From Methylosinus sp. Ce-a6 (lineage in GTDB: Bacteria; Pseudomonadota; Alphaproteobacteria; Rhizobiales; Beijerinckiaceae): a stretch of DNA of 64,000 bases. Position 1 is the first letter of the stretch. The number at the start of each line of letters is the position of its first letter. The notes beneath the pieces were generated by a model. That model was given only the letters and a program-made list of their open reading frames with translations, did not search any database and had not been told where the DNA came from. The position numbers were made by a program, and so were the translations under genes. Positions 1 through 5,673 of this stretch are shown here, piece after piece. The DNA lies in contig NZ_BGJX01000005.1 of the NCBI RefSeq assembly GCF_009811655.1, positions 119,836 to 183,835 of the forward strand. Reading direction: 5' to 3'.

Positions 1-2
1 AG

Positions 3-344
3 CGCGTCAAAGGAATGCAGGTGTTCCGCGTCATCGGAATGGACGAGTCGACGGCCGTTCATCCCTCGCAGAACGGCGCGCCGCGCACCCATGTCCAAGT
101 GACGCCGTCGAGCGGCTATGAGATCGCCATCGTCAAATGGTTCAACCGGGTGAAAGGCTTCGGCTTCCTGACCCGCGGCGAGGGCACCGACGATATTTTT
201 CTGCATATGGAGACGGTGCGGCGCTACGGGCTCGCCGAGCTGAAGCCCGGCGACAGCGTGCTGGTGCGCTATGGCGATGGCCCCAAGGGACTCATGGCCA
301 CCGAAGTGCGGCCGCTCGAATCCGCTCTGCCGGCCTCTCATTAG
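3..344 (+). CDS. Cold-shock domain protein, C-terminal part (cut by window edge)
   Basis: The reading frame is open to the left window edge. The methionine at 15 lies inside the linker, so this is the end of a longer protein. The visible part has one complete cold-shock domain with RNP1-like KGFGFL and RNP2-like DIFLHM segments, preceded by a linker (VFRVIGMDESTAVHPSQ) typical of alphaproteobacterial two-domain cold-shock proteins. Such proteins bind single-stranded RNA or DNA in the cytoplasm. It sits just upstream of the DUF192 gene, a common pairing in Rhizobiales. A second protein of this class lies at 47970-48638. Confidence 0.85.
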   Translation, partial: RVKGMQVFRVIGMDESTAVHPSQNGAPRTHVQVTPSSGYEIAIVKWFNRVKGFGFLTRGEGTDDIFLHMETVRRYGLAELKPGDSVLVRYGDGPKGLMATEVRPLESALPASH

Positions 345-470
345 AGCCGCGCGAGAGGCCGCTTCCGGGCCGCTTTGTATTTCCCGATCGCAATGGCAGA
401 ATGGCCGTCGAATGCGAGCGCTTCGACGATATCGCGATGCGCGCGCGAATCGGGTGCGGCGAGGGTGAGC

Positions 471-974
471 ATGTCGGGTGGTTCGTCTCGGACAGCTTCG
501 CGCGTCTTCATGGCGCTTCTCGTCCTGTGCGCGTGCGCGTCGGCCCTCCTCGTCCGCGCGCAGGCCGCGGGCGCCTCGCCATCGGCGGTCAAAATGGCCG
601 TGGAGCCGCTCGAGATCGTCACCACGACAGGCGCGCATCGGCTGCGCGTCGAGGTGGCGCGAACGCCGGACCAGCGCGAGAGAGGCTTGATGTTCCGCAC
701 GTCGCTCGCCGCGGACGGCGGCATGTTGTTCGATTTTCACGACGAGCGGCCGGTCTCCATGTGGATGAAGAACACGCCGCTCTCGCTCGACATGATCTTC
801 GTGTCGCGCGCCGGCCGCGTCGTCTCCATCGCGCTCGGCGCGGAGCCCTATTCGGAGCGTGTCATCTCGTCCGGCGGCCCGGCGCTCGCCGTCATCGAGC
901 TTGCCGCCGGCTCGGCGCGGCGCCTGTCGATCGCCGTCGGCGACGTCGTCAGACATCCGATTTTCGAGAGATAG
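471..974 (+). CDS. DUF192 family secreted protein
   Basis: The protein has 167 residues. A hydrophobic N-terminal signal (around FMALLVLCACASALLV) is followed by a DUF192 domain with the family's EVARTPDQRERGLMFR and MWMKNTPLSLDMIF segments. DUF192 proteins are small beta-rich exported proteins of unknown biochemical role. I chose the ATG at 471 because GAGGGTG stands a few bases upstream and the start leads straight into the signal peptide; an in-frame ATG at 375 would add an unlikely hydrophilic leader. It follows the cold-shock gene on the same strand. Confidence 0.85.
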   Translation: MSGGSSRTASRVFMALLVLCACASALLVRAQAAGASPSAVKMAVEPLEIVTTTGAHRLRVEVARTPDQRERGLMFRTSLAADGGMLFDFHDERPVSMWMKNTPLSLDMIFVSRAGRVVSIALGAEPYSERVISSGGPALAVIELAAGSARRLSIAVGDVVRHPIFER

Positions 975-1059
975 CCGGTCCATTCTCGCGCTTGTGAGCG
1001 GCGCGGCCTCGTGCTAGCGAGGCGATCGGCGGAATTGGCTCCGCGGCCTATTCGCGAGA

Positions 1060-1136
1060 CGGGGTATGGCGCAGCCTGGTAGCGCGGAAGTTTTGGGTAC
1101 TTCAGGTCGCAGGTTCGAATCCTGCTGCCCCGACCA
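1060..1136 (+). tRNA. tRNA-Pro (anticodon TGG)
   Basis: This is a 77-nt cloverleaf. Acceptor CGGGGTA pairs with TGCCCCG, and the anticodon arm GAAGT/ACTTC encloses loop TTTGGGT, giving anticodon TGG. A GGTTCGAATCC T-arm and an encoded CCA end are present. Confidence 0.95.
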
Positions 1137-1211
1137 CGGGCGCGGCGCCCCCGCCACAGCGCCGCTGATCAGTTTCGAATGGCGTTGAGCCAAGTTCTTG
1201 CCGAGGCCGAT

Positions 1212-1523
1212 ATGACCGCACGCATTCACCGACCGTCTCCCAGCGCCACGCAATCCGGTCCTGGACCGGCCAAGCCCTGGGTGCTCGAATTCGAGAACGA
1301 AACACCACGCGAGCTCGATCCGCTGATGGGATGGACGGGCACGTCCGACGCCAAGGCGCAGATCAGGCTGCGCTTCGCCACCAAGGAGGAGGCGATCGCC
1401 TATGCCGAGCGCGCCGCCCTCGTCTATCGCGTGGAGGAGCCCAAGCCCGGCTCGCCGTCGCGCCGCATCATCTCCTACGCCGATAATTTCAAGACGCAGC
1501 GCGTCGGTCAGTGGACGCATTAG
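1212..1523 (+). CDS. Complex I NDUFS4-type accessory subunit
   Basis: The protein has 103 residues. It belongs to the ETC complex I subunit conserved region (NDUFS4 / 18-kDa) family, found in alphaproteobacteria and mitochondria and attached to the peripheral arm of NADH:ubiquinone oxidoreductase. Diagnostic segments are the MTARIHRP start, the WVLEFE strand, [20 protein letters not shown], and the end [17 protein letters not shown]. The ATG at 1212 fits the family start and has GAGG five bases before it; an upstream ATG at 1179 would add 11 atypical residues. It is monocistronic between tRNA genes, and a dispersed repeat starts directly after its stop. Confidence 0.92.
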   Translation: MTARIHRPSPSATQSGPGPAKPWVLEFENETPRELDPLMGWTGTSDAKAQIRLRFATKEEAIAYAERAALVYRVEEPKPGSPSRRIISYADNFKTQRVGQWTH

Positions 1524-1625
1524 GGTCTTTCCGTGTTTCATTGAAACATGGAATGACCCTAAGCTTTTGTTTCGACGCGTTTCCGTACGCCGAACCGGCG
1601 TCCGCTTCGGCTGGAAACGCAGTAG
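1524..1625 (+). repeat. Dispersed palindromic repeat, copy A (full)
   Basis: This is the full-length form of a repeat also seen at 25441-25545 (reverse), 29144-29206 and 45715-45778. Its left half is an imperfect hairpin around CATGTTTCATTGAAACATGG. The right half has a GACGCGTTTCC...GCCGAACCGGCGTCC...GGCTGGAAACGC core. It begins at the stop codon of the complex I gene, and the hairpin is followed by a T-rich stretch, so it may act as a terminator. Confidence 0.75.
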
Positions 1626-1668
1626 CGCATGTTCCCGAAAAGTGCGAAGCGGTTTTCGGGAACATGCG
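1626..1668. repeat. Long palindrome (16-bp arms)
   Basis: A perfect inverted repeat: CGCATGTTCCCGAAAA at 1626-1641 and its complement at 1653-1668, with an 11-nt loop. Palindromes with a TTTTCGGGAACATG core recur in Rhizobiales intergenic regions. It lies between dispersed repeat copy A and tRNA-Arg(TCT). Confidence 0.75.
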
Positions 1669-1695
1669 AATTCAAAGACGCGACGCCGCCGTCAC

Positions 1696-1772
1696 GGCCC
1701 CGTAGCTCAGCCGGATAGAGCAACCGCCTTCTAAGCGGTAGGTCGCAGGTTCGAATCCTGCCGGGGTCGCCA
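1696..1772 (+). tRNA. tRNA-Arg (anticodon TCT)
   Basis: This is a 77-nt cloverleaf. Acceptor GGCCCCG pairs with CGGGGTC (one G-T pair), and the anticodon arm ACCGC/GCGGT encloses loop CTTCTAA, giving anticodon TCT. The T-arm is AGGTTCGAATCCT and the CCA end is encoded. Confidence 0.95.
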
Positions 1773-1833
1773 CGCGAAACAAGCGCGCGACGCGCGTGCG
1801 CGCCCCGCTGAATATGCTAGATTGCCGAGCGCC

Positions 1834-1910
1834 GACTCCGTAGCTCAGCTGGATAGAGCAACTGCCTTCGAAGCAGTAGGTCGTAGGTTCGAATCCTACC
1901 GGGGTCGCCA
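1834..1910 (+). tRNA. tRNA-Arg (anticodon TCG), integration target
   Basis: This is a 77-nt cloverleaf with acceptor GACTCCG/CGGGGTC and anticodon arm ACTGC/GCAGT around loop CTTCGAA, giving anticodon TCG. The CCA end is encoded. Its last 51 bases (1860-1910) are repeated exactly at 17562-17612, so this gene is the attachment site of the phage-like element and has been kept intact at the left junction. Confidence 0.96.
1860..1910 (+). other. Left attachment site (3' half of tRNA-Arg TCG)
   Basis: These 51 bp are identical to 17562-17612 and run from the anticodon stem through the CCA end. The flanking bases differ on both sides (C/T before, T/G after), which fixes the repeat length. Confidence 0.95.
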
Positions 1911-2194
1911 TAAAATCAGCAACTTAGAACGAGCTTGAGGGTAATGGCGCCGCCCGCTTCGGCTTGGGGTAGCTCTGAGGGTAACGGCACAAGGGAAAAT
2001 TTTCGGAAAAGCGGTTCCTGATTCCGGGGTGGCGCGGTTCCGGCCAGGGGATTCGCACTTGCCGCATAGCGCGGCGAGCAGGGCTCTACAAATCTGTGGA
2101 TAATTGGAATACAAAAACGCCCCGCCTGTTCATCCGAGGTCGGGGCGTTTCGCTGTTGCGTCCGGTTCCGGGAAACCTTCGGCTTGCTCATAGA
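1911..2194. other. Non-coding left end of the element
   Basis: These 284 bases lie between the left att site and the last leftward gene. Short open frames here lack family resemblance and cross the terminator at 2113-2150. Apart from that terminator I see no feature. Confidence 0.6.
2113..2150 (-). terminator. Rho-independent terminator of the leftward accessory operon
   Basis: A 10-bp stem (2115-2124 with 2141-2150, CGGGGCGTTT-type arms) is followed on the minus strand by TTTTTGT. It lies 45 bases behind the stop of the last leftward gene and before the att site, so it would keep phage transcription out of the tRNA gene. Confidence 0.85.
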
Positions 2195-2335
2195 TTAGGC
2201 GGGGCTGGTCTGTGATGCAAGAGCGGGCGCCGCAGCTCGTAAACGCCATCGTCCCGCCGACAGAACTCTATCGCTCCAATAGTCGGCCGCGGGCCGGCGA
2301 ATGCGAGCGACGATCTTCGCCTCGATTGGCGTCAT
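2195..2335 (-). CDS. Hypothetical protein (46 aa), element-borne
   Basis: This is the last gene of the leftward accessory chain. The start ATG at 2335 overlaps the stop of the preceding gene in an ATGA motif, which is the main evidence that it is real. The product is short, basic and not recognised, with an MTPIEAKIVARIRRPAADYW start. No signal peptide or membrane segment is visible. Confidence 0.45.
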   Translation of the reverse strand: MTPIEAKIVARIRRPAADYWSDRVLSAGRWRLRAAAPALASQTSPA

Positions 2336-2580
2336 GAGGTCATTCTCCCGAGCGCGAGACGCCAGCGGGCGACTTTCAGCCTGACGAGCGCGGCGGCAAG
2401 CGTCCAGGTCGAGGGCCTGCGCTCGGGTGGCTCCACGTAGTCCTGCCGAATCCACGGCGCGATCCACTCGGCGAGCCCGGCGAAGAGACGAGCGCCCCGC
2501 AGGGCGAGGCGGGCCAGCGCCGTGCGCAGGATGGTCGGCTCGGCCAGGGCGACCTTCGCTCGCCAGGACGGGCGAGCCAT
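2332..2580 (-). CDS. Hypothetical protein (82 aa), start uncertain
   Basis: An alanine/arginine-rich helical protein with no recognised family. The ATG at 2580 starts inside a second open frame (2376-2630) whose own ATG overlaps the upstream stop at 2627 as ATGA. That second frame has natural-looking sequence only in its first 22 residues (MTSRPSLPRILAARALLWLA), and this frame takes over at the same point. A frameshift joining 2630 to 2332, either a mutation or programmed, would give one protein of about 99 residues. Confidence 0.45.
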   Translation of the reverse strand: MARPSWRAKVALAEPTILRTALARLALRGARLFAGLAEWIAPWIRQDYVEPPERRPSTWTLAAALVRLKVARWRLALGRMTS

Positions 2581-2626
2581 AGCAGGGCGCGGGCAGCGAG
2601 GATGCGGGGGAGAGAGGGGCGCGAGG

Positions 2627-2878
2627 TCATGAGCGCGGCTCCTTGTCCGGGACATTGGCCAACGCCTCGGCGATCTCCACGCGATCGGCCTCGGCTTGCG
2701 CCAACTCGCCGAGAACGTTCGATATCGCGCGAATCTCCTCCGCCGCGTCGGAGAGCAGCACATAAAAGCCGAGTCTCGGAGCGTCGCCGAGTTCGTCCTC
2801 GCTCGACGCCACAAAGGCCGCGAGGCTTATTTTTGCGGCGATGGCGTCGAGGCGTTCCGGGAGGGTTTGCGATTTCAT
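2627..2878 (-). CDS. Hypothetical helical protein (83 aa)
   Basis: The start at 2878 overlaps the stop of the Tat-signal gene (ATGA), and its own stop overlaps a further ATG at 2630. The product (MKSQTLPERLDAIAAKIS start) is predicted helical and acidic at the C-terminus, with no signal or membrane segment. I do not recognise a family. It is probably translated by coupling within the leftward accessory operon. Confidence 0.6.
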   Translation of the reverse strand: MKSQTLPERLDAIAAKISLAAFVASSEDELGDAPRLGFYVLLSDAAEEIRAISNVLGELAQAEADRVEIAEALANVPDKEPRS

Positions 2879-3546
2879 GCCCGTCCCTCCCGCTCGAGGA
2901 CAGCGACGGCCGCGCGGATCGCGTCGGGGGCGAGTTCGCGAGCATCGTCGATCAGTTCCTCGAAGCAGTCGGCGATGAACCGCAGCAAGGCGGCGGCTCC
3001 GGCTTGCGTCGTCGGCTCGGCCGTCATGATGGCGACCTCGGCCGCGTTCACCGCGTCGAGCCATTTTTCGTCCGCCGCTTCGGCTTCTCTCTCTTCGCGC
3101 AAGGCAGCTTCGAGGGGCTGGCCACGCTCGACGAGAGCGGCGCGTGCAGCTTCATATTCGTGATCCGGCTCGGCCAGCGCGGCGCGCTTGGCGGCATTGT
3201 TCCTGCGAAGATCGGCGATCGTCCGCTCGAGGTCTTCATCGCTGAACCCCCTCGGCTCCATGCTGCGAAGCCTTTCGAGTTGGCGCAGATTGAGAACTTC
3301 CTCTCCCTTGTAGGTGATGTGGCCGAGCGCTTCCTGCGCCGCTTCGACCTTGTCGGACAAGGCCGAAGTCCGGGCGTATGCGGCGTCGAGAACCGCACGG
3401 GCGCGGCCATGGTCGCCGAGGGCGACGAGAACCGGATCGGCGCCCGGAAGCGCCTGGGCGAGGGCAGGAAGCCCGGCGACGGGCGCGGCGGCGAGGCCGG
3501 CGAGGATCGCGCGGCGGGTGGTGGTGGTCATGGTCTTTCCCTTCAT
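2875..3546 (-). CDS. Tat-signal hypothetical protein, element-borne
   Basis: The protein has 223 residues. Its N-terminus carries a twin-arginine type signal (MTTTTRRAILAGLAAAPVAG), predicting export in folded form. The mature part is highly charged, rich in alanine and glutamate, and looks helical or coiled-coil throughout; no catalytic motif is evident. The ATG at 3546 overlaps the stop of the upstream gene; an ATG at 3531, just before MTTTTRR, has GGGAAAGA upstream and may be the true start. A Tat-exported protein in a phage accessory operon suggests a lysogenic conversion role, but the function is unknown. Confidence 0.65.
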   Translation of the reverse strand: MKGKTMTTTTRRAILAGLAAAPVAGLPALAQALPGADPVLVALGDHGRARAVLDAAYARTSALSDKVEAAQEALGHITYKGEEVLNLRQLERLRSMEPRGFSDEDLERTIADLRRNNAAKRAALAEPDHEYEAARAALVERGQPLEAALREEREAEAADEKWLDAVNAAEVAIMTAEPTTQAGAAALLRFIADCFEELIDDARELAPDAIRAAVAVLEREGRA

Positions 3547-3866
3547 CAAGCGATCGTCAAATGACCGAAAATCATCACGCGGATTTCGGCGCTCGGGCCC
3601 GCTTCTCGGAAGCGCTGCGCATGATGTTCAAGCTCCTCTTCGGTCGGGAAGGTGCGCGGAATCTTCACATCGATGTCGGGAAAGAGATCGTGGAGCGCCG
3701 CTCCCACGCCGTCGAGATGGCGCTTCAGCCGATCTGCGGCGTCGCGGCGCGCGCGGGCGGCCATTTCGCGGGCTTCGGCCGCGGCCGCGATGGCGTCGCG
3801 CTGTTCCTGCGTCAAAGAGGCGAGCGCGGCGTCCTGCGTCCTCTTGATGATGTCGTCGTCGATCAT
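3546..3866 (-). CDS. Hypothetical helical protein (106 aa)
   Basis: This is the first gene of the leftward accessory operon. The ATG at 3866 has a strong GAAGGAGAG ribosome site. The N-terminal 60 residues are a charged alanine-rich helix (REMAARARRDAADRL); the C-terminal half is more ordinary. No family is recognised. It is transcribed away from the XRE regulator, and the 175-bp divergent region holds a candidate operator and promoter. Confidence 0.6.
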   Translation of the reverse strand: MIDDDIIKRTQDAALASLTQEQRDAIAAAAEAREMAARARRDAADRLKRHLDGVGAALHDLFPDIDVKIPRTFPTEEELEHHAQRFREAGPSAEIRVMIFGHLTIA

Positions 3867-3954
3867 TCTCTTTCTCTCCTTCAGGCAAGCCGGGAGCGTT
3901 CGCCGAGACGGGGATGTCCGGCGTGGTTGCGCTCAAAGCTGTCGAAAAACGACG

Positions 3955-3989
3955 GATTAGATGCTAATCGACGATTTAGGATACATCAA
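3955..3989 (-). promoter_or_regulatory. Leftward promoter with overlapping operator
   Basis: On the minus strand, TTGATG (3984-3989) and TAGCAT (3961-3966) are 17 bp apart and form a good promoter. A perfect inverted repeat GATTAG-ATG-CTAATC (3955-3969) covers the -10 box. Its position upstream of the accessory operon and next to the XRE gene suggests the regulator binds here. Confidence 0.6.
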
Positions 3990-4041
3990 GCACTTTTCAA
4001 CGGTTCTGGCGTTTTTCGATGCTTCATGATAAAGAGTCAGC

Positions 4042-4281
4042 ATGAATCCTGCTCAGTGCCGGGCCGCACGCGCCCTTCTCGATTGGTCACAGCAACAGCT
4101 CGCCGAAGCCGCGAGGGTCGGCGTCGTGACCGTGAGGCAATTCGAAGCGAGCGCGTCTCAGCCGAGAAATGCGACGTTGGACGTGCTTCAGCGCGCCCTC
4201 GAGGCGGCTGGCGTGATCTTCGTCGAGGAGAATGGCGAGGGGCCGGGCGTGAGGCTGCGGAAGGGGCGAGCTACCGGATAG
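4042..4281 (+). CDS. XRE-family helix-turn-helix regulator
   Basis: A 79-residue protein with a single N-terminal helix-turn-helix of the Cro/CI type: LLDWSQQQLAEAARVGVVTVRQFE, where AEAARVGVVTVRQFE holds the recognition helix. The end (VIFVEENGEGPGVRLRK) is common in small alphaproteobacterial XRE proteins. It is too short for a CI dimerisation or protease domain. It is divergent from the accessory operon and likely controls the inverted repeat at 3955-3969. The superinfection gene follows 51 bp downstream. Confidence 0.88.
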   Translation: MNPAQCRAARALLDWSQQQLAEAARVGVVTVRQFEASASQPRNATLDVLQRALEAAGVIFVEENGEGPGVRLRKGRATG

Positions 4282-4332
4282 CTTGCTCGGCCACGGCGCG
4301 AGAGAGTATACCGATGCGACGAGGAATTTCTC

Positions 4333-5151
4333 ATGATCGCGCGGGTTTTGTTCGTCTCTCTCATCGCTCTATTTGCGTTCTACGCGCACGCCGAAGAGAC
4401 AAAAACTGTCCGGTGTTACCCAACCGTCGCAGGGGCGATAAAAGAGGTCGATGTAATCGTTTCTGACCACATTGTCGAAGTTGCGCACACGGGAGCAAAC
4501 GGGAAAATTTACGAGCGAACGTCGCAATATCATTTCTACGAAACCACTTCAGACGAAGGCTATTCATGGGAAGGTATTCATTTTAAAAAGAACAATATCA
4601 AAATGGTTGGCCGTCTGGAGGTTGCCGGCGCCGATGGAAGCGCAGTCTACACAGAACTATTGTATGACGCGAGCAAAGGTTTTGTTGGAAAGACAGAAGC
4701 ACTCTGTCCGGCTCCTCCAGTTTATGATGCGAAGGAGGCCCGTGCACCAAGCACGCCGACATCATCCCAAGAATACCAGCTCGCGCAGGAAACTACGGCT
4801 ACCGTCGACAAGCTAGCGGGCAGCGTGAGTCACCCGGCGGAGGCGTCATCCGAAGAGCATGCGAAAGAGCAGACCGGAATTCAACAAAATGAGGATGGCC
4901 GCCCCGTTTCTTCTGCTCAGCAAAACAAGGACGAAGCGTCATTTGGAGTGATCATTCTTTTCGTCGCGCTAATTGCGCTGTCAATATATTTTCTACCGAC
5001 AACAATTGCATCATCACGACAGCATCGGGCCATAGGCTCTATATTTGTTATCAATCTATTTCTCGGCTGGACTTTTCTGTTTTGGGTGCTGTGCCTCGCG
5101 TGGGCTTTCGGCCCGAATGTCAAAGGCGTTTCGCCGCCAACATCAATTTGA
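4333..5151 (+). CDS. Exported protein with superinfection-immunity membrane domain
   Basis: The protein has 272 residues. It has a signal peptide (1-20), a periplasmic domain of about 110 residues with Cys28 and Cys125, a glutamine/serine-rich linker (130-200), then two membrane segments (204-226 and 236-258) around YFLPTTIASSRQHRAIGSIFVINLFLGWTFLFWV. That C-terminus fits the Imm_superinfect family (phage T4 Imm-like), inner-membrane proteins that block DNA entry by related phages. The periplasmic domain is not recognised. The gene is AT-rich for the region: two 60-base rows have 35% (4561) and 43% (5041) GC. It is convergent with the tail gene 11 bp away. Confidence 0.8.
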   Translation: MIARVLFVSLIALFAFYAHAEETKTVRCYPTVAGAIKEVDVIVSDHIVEVAHTGANGKIYERTSQYHFYETTSDEGYSWEGIHFKKNNIKMVGRLEVAGADGSAVYTELLYDASKGFVGKTEALCPAPPVYDAKEARAPSTPTSSQEYQLAQETTATVDKLAGSVSHPAEASSEEHAKEQTGIQQNEDGRPVSSAQQNKDEASFGVIILFVALIALSIYFLPTTIASSRQHRAIGSIFVINLFLGWTFLFWVLCLAWAFGPNVKGVSPPTSI

Positions 5152-5162
5152 GGCGGCACGCG

Positions 5163-5660
5163 TCACCGTTTGCGAATGACATAGGTGATGCTCTTCAAAT
5201 ACCCACCGGTGTCGAGCAAGGGCTGCTCGCCATCGCGCGGCGCTTCCTTGCGATGCTTCCTGTGGTAGAGCGTCGACGGCGCCAGGGGCGGCGACAGCGT
5301 GTCGACGATCATCTTGCGAACAGAATTGACGGCGATCAGCCCGACCGCGTTCTGCGCCTTGTCGATTTGCGCGAGGTCGCCCCGAAAGGCGTGCTGCACG
5401 GCCGTCTTCAGCCGCTTGGCGATTTCTTTCTCAACGGCTCGCACGCCCGGCACGAGGTGCGGACGCGGCGGGATATTGCGCTCGGGCAATCCCCTCTCAT
5501 TGATGTAGCCGATGGCGGCATTGGAAATCGGCTGTTTCTCTCCCGGCTCTTCGCGCGCTGCGTTCTCCGCCGGCACGCCGACATAGACGTCGTTCTTCGT
5601 GAGGGCGCGCATCGCCCGCATGATTTCCGCTCGGCGATCCTTCACGATGGTTGTGGACAC
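5163..5660 (-). CDS. Phage tail completion / virion morphogenesis-like protein
   Basis: The protein has 165 residues. The segment AAIGYINERGLPERNIPPRPHLVPGV, followed late by LLDTGGYLKSITYVIR, is the pattern of phage neck or tail completion proteins (HK97 gp10 / Mu gpG-like), which contain an IPPRPF-type motif and a terminal LxDTGxLxxSI stretch. It starts 13 bases after the tape measure stop and is the last gene of the leftward virion chain. Normally this gene lies upstream of the tape measure, so its place at the end fits a rearranged or trimmed gene set. Confidence 0.7.
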   Translation of the reverse strand: MSTTIVKDRRAEIMRAMRALTKNDVYVGVPAENAAREEPGEKQPISNAAIGYINERGLPERNIPPRPHLVPGVRAVEKEIAKRLKTAVQHAFRGDLAQIDKAQNAVGLIAVNSVRKMIVDTLSPPLAPSTLYHRKHRKEAPRDGEQPLLDTGGYLKSITYVIRKR

Positions 5661-5673
5661 AGCCTCTCGTCTC

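Noticed and set aside
1916..2191. 91-codon frame at the left end of the element
   Set aside because: It reads through the terminator hairpin at 2113-2150 and has no family resemblance or ribosome site worth noting.
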